NCBI RefSeq assembly: GCF_039872745.1
Contig: NZ_JBDPZD010000010.1
Span: 1-64,000 of the forward strand
Length of the DNA: 64,000 nt
Origin: Pelomonas paludis
GTDB lineage: Bacteria; Pseudomonadota; Gammaproteobacteria; Burkholderiales; Burkholderiaceae_C
Direction: 5' to 3'
Positions 7,327-15,360 of this stretch are shown here, piece by piece; the first letter of the stretch is position 1; each line of letters starts with the position of its first letter. The translations under genes were made by a program, and so were the position numbers. A model generated the notes under the pieces. That model searched no databases and was not told the origin of the DNA. It was given only the letters and a program-made list of their open reading frames with translations.

Positions 7327-7830
7327 TCACTGCACGTTCGTGCCGTCCACCACGCGGTAGTAAAGGCCGTAGGGGTCGTCCGTCAGCACGGCCAACTGGC
7401 CTTCCACGACGACAGGCTCCAGCGTGTAGCGCACCGGCTGCTTGGTGCGCACCTCGACCAGGCCTTCAGGCCCTGCGGGCACGCAGAACGAGCACGAGGT
7501 GGGCACCGAGGACAGCAGGAAGTGGCGCTGCTTGTCGCCTGGCTCCAGCGGCATCATGAAGCCCTGGATCTTGACGACGCGCTTGTCGAGGCTCTGCACG
7601 TCAGCCGGGAAGCTGGGGATCAGCTTCTTCTTCTCAGCACGCACGCTGACCTGGGACAGCAGCTTCCAGGACACGATGTCGCTGCGCTCCTCCAGCGGCT
7701 TGAAGGGGCTGCGCGGATCGTGATAGCCCGGGCCTTGGCCAAAGGTGGGCGGCTGCTGGGCGTCAGCCACACAGGGCAGCATCAACGCGAGAGCGAGTGC
7801 GAATACTTGGATTGAGGCAAGGCGCGTCAT
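7327..7830 (-). CDS. DUF3299 secreted protein
   Basis: A 167-residue exported protein. It has a classical signal peptide (hydrophobic FALALALMLPCVADA, cleavage near residue 24) and then a DUF3299 domain with IVSWKLLSQ, VVKIQGFMMPLE and the cysteine pair SCSFCVPAGPEGLVEV. DUF3299 proteins recur beside FtsX-type permeases and ATPases in Proteobacteria, and this is the third gene of such a set here, transcribed after the permease. The CxxC-like pair in an exported protein suggests metal binding or redox work, but no function is proven. I infer that it is the periplasmic partner of the exporter. Confidence 0.7.
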   Translation of the reverse strand: MTRLASIQVFALALALMLPCVADAQQPPTFGQGPGYHDPRSPFKPLEERSDIVSWKLLSQVSVRAEKKKLIPSFPADVQSLDKRVVKIQGFMMPLEPGDKQRHFLLSSVPTSCSFCVPAGPEGLVEVRTKQPVRYTLEPVVVEGQLAVLTDDPYGLYYRVVDGTNVQ

Positions 7831-7866
7831 AGCCCTGATTGTCTCGCTGCGGCGGACATTCAGGTT

Positions 7867-9051
7867 TCAGCGAGGGGCTTGGAGCAACTGCGTGACGTCG
7901 AGCCGGTAGGCCCGCCAGGCGGGCCACCCCGCGGCCAGGGCTGCGGCGATGAGCGCCAGGCCCACCACCTGCAATTCGGCAGCGCTGAACCACCGCCCGG
8001 TCAGCCGAACCGAGTGTCGCGCGGCGAGCAGTTGGCCGATGCCCTCGGCGGCCAGATGCCCAGCCAGCAGGCCGAGCACGGCACCCAGCACGGCCAGGCA
8101 CAGGGCCTCGGCCAGCACCAGCAGTGCAACGCGGCGCGGCGGTGCGCCCAGCATGCGCAGCATGGCCAGGTCGGGCTGGCGGGCGCGCACGGCATGCAGC
8201 AGCGCCACGCCCACGGACAGCCCGGCCGCCGCCATCAGCACCCAGCCAAAGCCACGCAGCACCTCCTCGCCGACGCCCACCATGCGCATCAGCCGGGCTG
8301 TTTCCAGCGCGGGCGACGCGGCTTGTAGCGCATCCTGGGCGTTGACCCAGCGCGGCAGCGAAACCGCCGCCAGCGGGCTGCGGTAGCTGAGCAGCACAGC
8401 GGTGATCTCGCGCGGGCGGGCCTCGGCTGTAGGCGGTGCATGGTCCTCGTGCAGCGCCCAGACCGAGGCCAGGTCGGTGAGGACCAAGCGGTCGATCACG
8501 CCGCCGGTGGGAGCCAGCACGCCAATCACCTGGTAGTGATGCTCGTCGTGGTGGGCCCCGCCCTCACCCAGACCATGCGAACCCGCAAACTCGGCCCCAA
8601 GGTCCAGCCCGGTGCGGCGCGCCACCTCGGCGCCCAGCACGGCCTGCATGGGCTGCTGCCAGGCCTGGCCACGGGCCAGGCGGGCGCCGTAGAGGTCCAG
8701 GTAACCGGGGTCGGTGCCGACGACGCGAAAGCCCTGCACGCTGTCGCCCAGCGCCAGGGGTACGGCCTGCCGCACCAGAGGGTGGGCACGCAAGGTGTCA
8801 AGCACGGTGGCCGGCACATTGCCGGTGGGCGTGTCGAGGTGGAAGACCGAGGCCAGGATCAGCTGCATGGGGCTGCCCTTGGCCCCCACGACGAGGTCCA
8901 CGCCGGCCAGGTCGCGGCGCATTCCAGCGTCGAGTTGCTCGCTGACCAGCAGCACCAGGCTCATGGCGGCCAGGCCCAGTGTCATCAGCAGCAGGTTGAG
9001 CCCCGCCGTGAGCGGCTGCGACCACAGGTAGCGCCAGGCCAGCCGGATCAT
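7867..9051 (-). CDS. FtsX-like ABC transporter permease
   Basis: A 394-residue inner-membrane permease with the MacB/FtsX layout. One transmembrane helix lies near the start (LLLMTLGLAAMSLVLLVSEQ), then a large periplasmic domain of about 220 residues, then three C-terminal helices (about 270-385) around VALLHAVRARQPDLAMLRML, the 'R--E-a-lralG'-like coupling segment typical of FtsX. The start codon overlaps the stop of the ATPase gene (ATGA), so the two are translationally coupled. Such systems move lipoproteins, lipids or small molecules or act as mechanotransmitters; the substrate is unknown. Confidence 0.85.
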   Translation of the reverse strand: MIRLAWRYLWSQPLTAGLNLLLMTLGLAAMSLVLLVSEQLDAGMRRDLAGVDLVVGAKGSPMQLILASVFHLDTPTGNVPATVLDTLRAHPLVRQAVPLALGDSVQGFRVVGTDPGYLDLYGARLARGQAWQQPMQAVLGAEVARRTGLDLGAEFAGSHGLGEGGAHHDEHHYQVIGVLAPTGGVIDRLVLTDLASVWALHEDHAPPTAEARPREITAVLLSYRSPLAAVSLPRWVNAQDALQAASPALETARLMRMVGVGEEVLRGFGWVLMAAAGLSVGVALLHAVRARQPDLAMLRMLGAPPRRVALLVLAEALCLAVLGAVLGLLAGHLAAEGIGQLLAARHSVRLTGRWFSAAELQVVGLALIAAALAAGWPAWRAYRLDVTQLLQAPR

Positions 9052-9695
9052 GCGAGCCTCAGCTGGGTCACGTCGTCGCGCGCGGCCAGCTGCTGAATGA
9101 CGCGCGCATCATGGCTGGCCAGCACCAGGGTGCATCCGCGCTGCCGCGAGGCGTCCAGCAGCAAGCTGAGCATGGCCTGGGCATTGGCGTCGTCAAGTGA
9201 GGCGGTGGGCTCGTCGGCCACCAGCAAGGGTGGCTTGCGAACCAGCGCACGCGCCACGGCCACGCGCTGGGCCTGGCCCACGCTGAGCTGGTGCGGCCGC
9301 TGCGCGGCCACGTCGGCCACGCCCAGCTGCAGCAGCACAGCGTCGATCTGGGCCGCGTCGGGCGTGAGGCCGGCTGCCACAAAGGGCAGGCCGACGTTCT
9401 GCGCCACGTTCAGCGCCTCGCTCAGATGGAGGCGTTGCGGCACGAACCCCAGGGTCGCACCGCGCCAGGCGTCGAGCGCCTGAGGGGATAGAGCGGCCAG
9501 GTCCTGCCCCATCACACTGAGCCGGCCCTCCCGCACGCGCAGCAGGCCGGTCAGCAAGGCCAGCAGGGTGGACTTGCCGCTGCCCGAGGCGCCGGTGATC
9601 AGCAGGTGCTGGCCGGACGGCAGGTCCAGGTCGGCGTAGGACAGGCTCGGCCCTTGAGCGTAGCGGTGGCGCAGGCCCTGCCAGCACAGGCTCAT
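9048..9695 (-). CDS. ABC transporter ATP-binding protein (FtsX partner)
   Basis: A 215-residue LolD/MacB-type ATPase. Walker A is GASGSGKST (35-43), the Q-loop is in LGFVPQRLHL, the signature is LSVGQAQRVAVARAL with Val in place of the first Gly of LSGGQ, and Walker B is LLVADEPTASLDD. The ATG at 9695 is preferred to an upstream start because it overlaps the msrA stop as ATGA. It energises the downstream permease, with which it also overlaps by ATGA. The linkage msrA-ATPase-permease-DUF3299 suggests a single transcript. Confidence 0.88.
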   Translation of the reverse strand: MSLCWQGLRHRYAQGPSLSYADLDLPSGQHLLITGASGSGKSTLLALLTGLLRVREGRLSVMGQDLAALSPQALDAWRGATLGFVPQRLHLSEALNVAQNVGLPFVAAGLTPDAAQIDAVLLQLGVADVAAQRPHQLSVGQAQRVAVARALVRKPPLLVADEPTASLDDANAQAMLSLLLDASRQRGCTLVLASHDARVIQQLAARDDVTQLRLA

Positions 9696-10222
9696 GAAGC
9701 GATCAAGGCCTTGAAGCTGGCCTCGAACTTGCGCACCTTGGGCGCCACGACATAGGCGCAATAGCCCTGGCCCGGGTTGCGCTCGAAGTAGCGCTGGTGA
9801 TAGCCCTCGGCCGGGGTGTAGTTGGCCTCGGCTGCCAGCTCGGTCACAACGCGGCCACCCAGGGCCTCGTTGGCCTCACGCAGCACCTCGGTTGCCAGCG
9901 TGCGCTGCGCCTCGCTGTGCCAGTAGATGCCCGAGCGGTACTGCGTGCCTTCGTCGGCGCCCTGGCGGTTCAGCGAGGTGGGGTCGTGAATGTGCAGGAA
10001 GACTTCGAGGATCTGGCGCAGGCTGACCTGGGCCGGGTCGAAACGCACGCGCACCACTTCGGCATGCCCGGTGGCGCCGCTACAGACGGTCTCGTAGGTG
10101 GGAGACGGCATGTGGCCGTTGCAGTAGCCCGACTCGACCGACACCACCCCGCGCACGCGCAGGAACACGGCCTCCAGGCACCAGAAACAGCCGCCAGCCA
10201 GGGTGATCAGCTCAGTGTCCAT
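9692..10222 (-). CDS. msrA: Peptide-methionine (S)-S-oxide reductase
   Basis: MsrA reduces the S-epimer of methionine sulfoxide in proteins and free methionine. It has 176 residues with the active-site GGCFWCLEAVF (nucleophile Cys12), GYCNGHMPSPTYETVCSGATGHAEVV, and SLNRQGADEGTQYRSGIYW, all diagnostic. A further cysteine near the C-terminus (GQGYCAYVV) can act as resolving residue. There is no signal peptide, so it is cytosolic. Its stop overlaps the start of the ABC ATPase gene, an unusual coupling of an oxidative-repair enzyme with an exporter. Confidence 0.95.
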   Translation of the reverse strand: MDTELITLAGGCFWCLEAVFLRVRGVVSVESGYCNGHMPSPTYETVCSGATGHAEVVRVRFDPAQVSLRQILEVFLHIHDPTSLNRQGADEGTQYRSGIYWHSEAQRTLATEVLREANEALGGRVVTELAAEANYTPAEGYHQRYFERNPGQGYCAYVVAPKVRKFEASFKALIAS

Positions 10223-10368
10223 GGGCGAGTCCGAGGGGGAGTGTGAAACGCAGCGCGCATCATGCCCGACGTAGGAGCGTGGGCGGCAGAGATCCAGGCC
10301 ATGACATTCGCAAGGCTTGAATTAGCCGCGCCAGAATCAGTGGTTTCAGCCTGTTTCGGAAGTTGAAC

Positions 10369-12375
10369 ATGCGCACGCGTCTGCACCGTCTTCTGTCTCC
10401 CGTCCTGCTGGGCACCGTGACTGCCCTGGCGCTCGCCCAGGCCGGCGACCCCAATGCCACCGTCGCGCCCAACGCCAATCTGGTCGTGCAAGGCATACCG
10501 GCCATCCCGCAGAGTCTTGCGGAGGAAGTCGTCAAGTACAACGACTTCCGCGGCCACAACTTTGTGGACTGGCACCCCAAGCGGCGCGAGATGCTGGTCA
10601 GCCACCGTCGCAAGGGCGGCAATACCGCGCAGATCTACCGGCTCACCGAGCCCATGGGGCCGCTGCAGCAGCTGACCTACACGCCAGACCCCGTCTCGAG
10701 CGCCGAGTACGAGCCGCGCGACGGGCGCTACATCGTCTTTGCCAGGGCCACGGGCGGCAACGAGGTGGGGCAGCTGTACCGGCTGGCGCTCGACACGCCA
10801 AACGCCGAGCCTGCGCTGCTGACCAACCCGGACGAGCGCAACAGCTTCAACCTCTGGCTGCGTCAGAGCGGACAGATGGTGTTCTCGGCCGTGCCGGTGG
10901 ACCGCACGTCAGCTAGCGGCACGCGCGCCAAGATCACGACCAGCCTCTACGTGATGGACCCCGAGAAGCCGCAGGACAAGCGCAAGCTGGGCGAGCTGGA
11001 AGGCGGTGGCTGGAGCGTCTCGGCGGCCAGCAATGATGAGAAGCAACTGGTGCTGCGCCGCTACCTGTCGGCCAATGAATCCCAGGTGTGGCTGATGGAC
11101 GTGGCCAACGGGCAGACCCGCCAGCTGCTGCCCGCACCCGATGCCAAGGAGCCGGCCGCGAGCTACCACGCCGGCCGCTTCAGCCCGGATGGACGCAAGC
11201 TCTGGATCGCGACGGACCGCTTTGGCGAGTTCACTGAGCTGTCCCGCCTGGACATCGCCTCCGGCAAGTTGGAGCGCCTGTCGAGCCATATCCCCTGGGA
11301 CGTCAGCGCGCTCACGCTGACCGAGGACGGCAAGACCGTGGCGGCGCAGTTCAATGTGGATGGCTGCGATGAACTGCGGCTGTTTGACGGCGAATCGGGC
11401 CGCGAGCTGCCGGCACCGAAGCTGCCGCCGGGCAATGTGGGCAGCACGGTGTACGACCGGGTGCGCAATGAGATCGCCTTCACCACCAACGGCGCCCGCG
11501 GCCCGAGCCAGATCTTCTCGCTCAGCCCAGAGGGCAAGGTCGAGCAATGGACGCAGGCCGCCACCGAGGGCGTCGATACGCGGCAGTTCAGCGAGCAAAG
11601 CATCGTGCGCTGGAAGAGCTTCGACGGCACGAGCATCTCGGGCTTGCTGAGCCAGCCGTCGGCCACGCGCTTCCCGGGTCGGCGCCCGGTGATCATCGCC
11701 ATCCATGGTGGTCCCGAAGGCCAGGCCACGGTCGGTTTCATCGGCCGCAACAACTACTTCGTCAATGAACTGGGCATCGCGCTGATCCAGCCGAATGTGC
11801 GCGGCTCAACGGGCTACGGCAAGAGCTTCCTGGCGGCCGACAACGGCTTCAAGCGCGAGGACTCGGTCAAGGACATCGGCGCCCTGCTCGACTGGATCGC
11901 CACCCAGCCCCATCTCGACCCCAAGCGCGTGCTCGTCATGGGCGGCAGCTATGGCGGCTACATGACGCTGGCCGTCGCCACGCACTATGCCGACCGCATT
12001 GCGGGCGCCATCGACATCGTCGGCATCTCGCACTTCGTGACCTTCCTGCAGAACACCGAGAGCTACCGCCGTGACCTTCGCCGCGTCGAATACGGTGACG
12101 AGCGCGACCCGGCCATGCGCGAGTTCCTCGATCGCATCTCGCCACTGACCAACGCAGCCAAGATCAAGAAGCCGCTGTTCGTGGTGCAAGGCAAGAACGA
12201 CCCGCGCGTGCCCTATACCGAGGCCGAGCAGATCGTGGCCAAGGTGCGTGAGTCGGGCACGCCCGTCTGGTACCTGCGCGCCGAGAACGAGGGTCACGGC
12301 TTTGCGCGCAAGGAGAACCAGGACTACCAGTTCCTCAGCACCATCCTCTTTCTGCAGCAGACGCTGCTGAAGTGA
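10369..12375 (+). CDS. S9-family prolyl oligopeptidase-like serine peptidase
   Basis: A 668-residue exported peptidase. A signal peptide (LLSPVLLGTVTALALAQA) leads to an N-terminal beta-propeller (about 40-390, with repeated SPDGRKLWIATDRFG-type blades) and a C-terminal alpha/beta-hydrolase domain. The triad is visible: Ser527 in MGGSYGGYM, Asp611 in GKNDPRVPYTEA and His643 in NEGHGFARKEN. This arrangement is typical of acylaminoacyl or dipeptidyl peptidases that trim short peptides, probably in the periplasm. The ATG at 10369 is used; an in-frame TTG two codons earlier is less likely. Monocistronic. Confidence 0.9.
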   Translation: MRTRLHRLLSPVLLGTVTALALAQAGDPNATVAPNANLVVQGIPAIPQSLAEEVVKYNDFRGHNFVDWHPKRREMLVSHRRKGGNTAQIYRLTEPMGPLQQLTYTPDPVSSAEYEPRDGRYIVFARATGGNEVGQLYRLALDTPNAEPALLTNPDERNSFNLWLRQSGQMVFSAVPVDRTSASGTRAKITTSLYVMDPEKPQDKRKLGELEGGGWSVSAASNDEKQLVLRRYLSANESQVWLMDVANGQTRQLLPAPDAKEPAASYHAGRFSPDGRKLWIATDRFGEFTELSRLDIASGKLERLSSHIPWDVSALTLTEDGKTVAAQFNVDGCDELRLFDGESGRELPAPKLPPGNVGSTVYDRVRNEIAFTTNGARGPSQIFSLSPEGKVEQWTQAATEGVDTRQFSEQSIVRWKSFDGTSISGLLSQPSATRFPGRRPVIIAIHGGPEGQATVGFIGRNNYFVNELGIALIQPNVRGSTGYGKSFLAADNGFKREDSVKDIGALLDWIATQPHLDPKRVLVMGGSYGGYMTLAVATHYADRIAGAIDIVGISHFVTFLQNTESYRRDLRRVEYGDERDPAMREFLDRISPLTNAAKIKKPLFVVQGKNDPRVPYTEAEQIVAKVRESGTPVWYLRAENEGHGFARKENQDYQFLSTILFLQQTLLK

Positions 12376-12387
12376 GCTGAGGGCCGG

Positions 12388-13377
12388 TCAGCCGACGAGG
12401 TTGGCCAGGGTCAGCAGCGCCAGCAGGCCCATCCACAGCACCACCGAACGCCAGACCAGGCCCACCACGCTTTGCAGGTGCCCGAGCTGGGGCGCCGCCC
12501 CAGAGGTGGAGCCCGCCGCGCCGATGGCGTCAGGGTCAGCGCCAGCGTCGAAGGTCTTGCTGCGATCGGGCGTCACCGTGGGCGCAGCAGCCCCGCCCAG
12601 GCGCAGGCCCAGCGCCCCGGCGGCTGAGGCGAGCAGAATGCCTTCGTTGGCTTGAGCCCAGAGCGCCGCATCTCGGCGCCAGCCATTGACGGCCTCCTCG
12701 AAGTTGCCGACCACGGCAAAGCCGGTGGCGGTGAGCCGCGCCGGCACGTGATCGATCCAGCCAAAGGCCTGGCGCGACACGGCCAGCAACTGGACATTGG
12801 TCGGGGCATCCAGCACCCGGCTCTTGAAGGCCCAGTAGCGGCTCGCAAATTCGGCCAGCCGGTAGACGACCGCGCCAGCGGGCCCAAGGCCCAGCGTCGA
12901 GCAGACGACAAACCAGAAAAACACGCCGAACACGTGGCGATGCGCGGCCAGCAGCGAATGCTCGATCACGTGCCGGATCAGCTCCACGCGAGGCAGTTCG
13001 CTGGCGTCCAGGTGGCGCCACTGCGCCAGGTGCTGGCGGGCGGTCTCGTCGTCGCCACGGTCCAGCGCATCGCGGATGTCCGTGAAGTGATGGCTGAACT
13101 GGCGGAACCCGAGCGTCAGGTAGAGCACCAGCACGTCCACGCCCAGGGCCAACAGCACGTGGACGTGATGCGCCAGCGCGTAGACCAGGGTGACGACAAG
13201 GCCCGGCACCAGCACCGTGATGCACCAGACCACCGCCGCATGATGCGAGGCACCGGCGTCGAAGTTGCGCCCGGTCCAGCGGATCCAGGAAATCACGGCC
13301 TCATGCACCCGGTTGCCATGCCGCAAGGGCTTGAGCTGCTCACACAGCAGGGCCAGCAAGACCGCAAAGAAATTCAT
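12388..13377 (-). CDS. CobD/CbiB-family membrane protein
   Basis: 329 residues starting at MNFFAVLLALLCEQLKPLR, the usual beginning of CobD/CbiB-like proteins in Burkholderiales. An extended upstream reading frame is rejected because its codons look random. Several membrane segments are seen (about 2-15, 55-110, 165-190 and the C-terminus). Family features include HHFTDIRDALDRGDDETARQHLAQW and ELIRHVIEHSLLAAHRHVFGVFFWF. CbiB makes adenosylcobinamide phosphate, but no other cobalamin gene is in the window and this subgroup occurs as a stand-alone gene, so a corrin function is doubtful. It is convergent with the S9 peptidase. Confidence 0.75.
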   Translation of the reverse strand: MNFFAVLLALLCEQLKPLRHGNRVHEAVISWIRWTGRNFDAGASHHAAVVWCITVLVPGLVVTLVYALAHHVHVLLALGVDVLVLYLTLGFRQFSHHFTDIRDALDRGDDETARQHLAQWRHLDASELPRVELIRHVIEHSLLAAHRHVFGVFFWFVVCSTLGLGPAGAVVYRLAEFASRYWAFKSRVLDAPTNVQLLAVSRQAFGWIDHVPARLTATGFAVVGNFEEAVNGWRRDAALWAQANEGILLASAAGALGLRLGGAAAPTVTPDRSKTFDAGADPDAIGAAGSTSGAAPQLGHLQSVVGLVWRSVVLWMGLLALLTLANLVG

Positions 13378-13414
13378 GGCGGGCGATGATAGCGGCGGCC
13401 CCTGCCCCGCTTGC

Positions 13415-14095
13415 TCAGGCGATGAGCAGTCGGTAGAGATTGCGCAACATCGCCGCCGTCGCGCCCCAGATGAAGTACTCGCGCTCGGGGCCCTGCCAGG
13501 GCATGGAAATGAAGCGCCGCTCGATGCCGTCAAGCGTCACGGCGTGGTGCCGGTGATGGGCCGGGTTCATCAGGAAGTGCAGCGGCACCTCAAACGCCTC
13601 GGCAACCTCGGAGGCATCCAAGGTCAAGGCAAACGGCGGCCGCACCAACGCCAGCACGGGCGTGACCTGGAAAGAGGTCACCGTGGCGTAGACCGGCAAC
13701 TGGCCGATGACGTCGATGTGCTCGCGGGCGAGGCCGATTTCCTCCTCGGTCTCGCGCAGGGCCGTGCCGACGGGGCCTGGGTCTTCGGGCTCAGACTTGC
13801 CGCCCGGGAAGCTGATCTGTCCGGCGTGGTCACGCAGGTGGTCGGTCCGCCGGGTCAGCAGCAGGTGCAGGCCATCGTCGCGCACCACCAGGGGCACAAG
13901 CACCGCAGCAGCGGCCGGCGTGCGGCCCGGCAGGCGGCTGCCATCGCCTGCAAACTCGGGCTGCCAGGACGGCGCCGACGCGAGCCTGGTCCGGATCGCA
14001 GGCTCCGAAAGCGCCGCGTCAGAGACGGCCGGCAGATGGGCATCGACGCCCACGACGGGCGCCTCCTGCGGTCGGAGGATCAAGGGGCGGCTCAT
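13415..14095 (-). CDS. Nudix hydrolase, CoA pyrophosphatase type
   Basis: A 226-residue Nudix enzyme. The Nudix box GGKSEPEDPGPVGTALRETE followed by EEIGL fits GX5EX7REUXEEXGU exactly and supplies the metal-binding glutamates. The preceding LLTRRTDHLRDHAGQISFPG matches the NudL/YeaB group that splits coenzyme A and its thioesters into phosphopantetheine and 3',5'-ADP. The C-terminal YFIWGATAAMLRNLYRLL is also typical. The N-terminal 60 residues are variable. It follows the L19 terminator on the same strand, so it probably has its own promoter in the 14096-14110 area or receives read-through. Confidence 0.88.
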   Translation of the reverse strand: MSRPLILRPQEAPVVGVDAHLPAVSDAALSEPAIRTRLASAPSWQPEFAGDGSRLPGRTPAAAAVLVPLVVRDDGLHLLLTRRTDHLRDHAGQISFPGGKSEPEDPGPVGTALRETEEEIGLAREHIDVIGQLPVYATVTSFQVTPVLALVRPPFALTLDASEVAEAFEVPLHFLMNPAHHRHHAVTLDGIERRFISMPWQGPEREYFIWGATAAMLRNLYRLLIA

Positions 14096-14107
14096 GATGT
14101 GCCAAGC

Positions 14108-14148
14108 ATAAAAAACAAAACCGCCCGGAGCAGAACTCGGGGCGGTTT
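14108..14148 (-). terminator. Intrinsic terminator after rplS
   Basis: On the minus strand AAACCGCCC (14140-14148) pairs with GGGCGGTTT (14118-14126), followed by a run TTGTTTTTT (14108-14117). A classical Rho-independent terminator that closes the rpsP-rimM-trmD-rplS operon. Confidence 0.85.
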
Positions 14149-14166
14149 GGCTGGTGGCGCTGAGGA

Positions 14167-14520
14167 TCAGGCCAGCTTTTCCTTGATGCGGGCCGACTTG
14201 CCCGAACGCTCGCGGAGGTAGTACAGCTTGGCGCGGCGGACATCGCCACGGCGCTTGACTTCGATCGAGGCGATCAGCGGGCTGTAGAGCTGGAAAGTCC
14301 GCTCAACGCCTTCGCCGCTGGAGATCTTGCGGACGATGAAGCTGCTGTTGAGGCCGCGGTTGCGCTTGGCGATCACAACGCCTTCGTAGGCCTGGACGCG
14401 CTTACGGGTGCCTTCAACCACGTTGACGCTGACGATCACGGTGTCGCCAGGGGCGAAAGTCGGGATGGTCTTGTTGAGGCGAGCAATCTCTTCTTGCTCA
14501 AGGGTCTGGATCAGATCCAT
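14167..14520 (-). CDS. rplS: 50S ribosomal protein L19
   Basis: L19 sits at the 30S-50S interface of the ribosome. The ATG at 14520 has a good ribosome site (AGGAG, 7 bases away) and gives 117 residues, the standard length. Hallmarks: MDLIQTLEQEEIARLNKTIP, FAPGDTVIVSVNVVEG, VVIAKRNRGLNSSFIVRKIS, GVERTFQLYSPLI and KLYYLRERSGKSARIKEKL. It is the last gene of the operon, 84 bases after trmD, with an apparent promoter of its own in that gap. Confidence 0.98.
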   Translation of the reverse strand: MDLIQTLEQEEIARLNKTIPTFAPGDTVIVSVNVVEGTRKRVQAYEGVVIAKRNRGLNSSFIVRKISSGEGVERTFQLYSPLIASIEVKRRGDVRRAKLYYLRERSGKSARIKEKLA

Positions 14521-14594
14521 GGGGTGCTCCTGCAAGTCTTGGCTGGGGCTGTTGATGGAGGAAATGTCCACCAGCCAGAGGACGAAAGCCCACG

Positions 14595-14624
14595 AGTATA
14601 GCGACTACTTGGGTAATCCCGCAA
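14595..14624 (-). promoter_or_regulatory. Internal promoter upstream of rplS
   Basis: On the minus strand TTGCGG (14619-14624) and TATACT (14595-14600) are separated by 18 bases, 75 bases before the L19 ATG and overlapping the end of trmD. It would let L19 be made independently of rimM and trmD. Confidence 0.55.
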
Positions 14625-15360
14625 GGAAGCGCTCGTCGGCCGGGCTGAGCTGGCCTGCCGCGCGGGCAGCCACGATCAGGTCGGGCCGACGCTGCGCGGT
14701 GAGGCGCAGCGACTGTTCACGCCGCCAGCGTGCGATTTCGGCATGGTGCCCGGACAGCAGCACCGGCGGAACCGGGCGCTCGGGGCCGGATTCGTCGGCA
14801 GGCAGCAGCTCCGGCCGGCTGAAGTGCGGGCAGTCGAGCAGGCCATCGGAGAAGCTGTCCTGCTGGTGCGATTGCGCATCACCCAGCACGCCGTCCTGCA
14901 GCCGCGCCACGGCATCCAGCAGCGCCAGGGCCGGCAGCTCGCCGCCGGACAGCACGAAGTCGCCGAGGCTGATCTCCAGCGTCACGTGCCGATCGAGCAC
15001 CCGCTGATCGATGCCTTCGTAGCGGCCGCACAGCAGCACGGCACCGGGGCTTTGCGCGAGCTCACGGACCAGGGCCTGGTCCAGGACACGTCCCGTCGGG
15101 CTGAAATGGATGACCGGCGCGGCGCCGCGCTGCGCCTTCACGGCGGCCAGCGCACGTTCCAGTGGGCCGGCCAGCATCACCATGCCGGGGCCGCCGCCAA
15201 AGGGGCGGTCGTCAACGCGGCGGTAGGTGTCTTCGGCAAAGTCCCGCAGCGGCCACAGCCGCACGTCCACTTGCCGGCTCTCGAAGGCCCGGCGCGTGAT
15301 GCCGACCGTCAGATGGGCGTCGAACAGCTCGGGGAAGAGCGTGATGACGTCGAAGCGCAT
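14605..15360 (-). CDS. trmD: tRNA (guanine-37-N1)-methyltransferase
   Basis: TrmD methylates G37 next to the anticodon with S-adenosylmethionine and prevents frameshifting. It has 251 residues. The start MRFDVITLFPELFDAHL and the SPOUT knot segments LLCGRYEGIDQRVLDRH and EISLGDFVLSGGELPALALL are diagnostic, as is the C-terminal VPPVLLSGHHAEIARWRREQ. The ATG overlaps the rimM stop as TGATG, so the two are translationally coupled. Longer in-frame readings into rimM are shadows. Confidence 0.97.
   Translation of the reverse strand: MRFDVITLFPELFDAHLTVGITRRAFESRQVDVRLWPLRDFAEDTYRRVDDRPFGGGPGMVMLAGPLERALAAVKAQRGAAPVIHFSPTGRVLDQALVRELAQSPGAVLLCGRYEGIDQRVLDRHVTLEISLGDFVLSGGELPALALLDAVARLQDGVLGDAQSHQQDSFSDGLLDCPHFSRPELLPADESGPERPVPPVLLSGHHAEIARWRREQSLRLTAQRRPDLIVAARAAGQLSPADERFLAGLPK

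Noticed and set aside
13378..13533. Longer N-terminus for the CobD-like protein (start at 13533)
   Set aside because: The extra 52 residues are serine/arginine-rich shadow sequence and family members start at MNFF.
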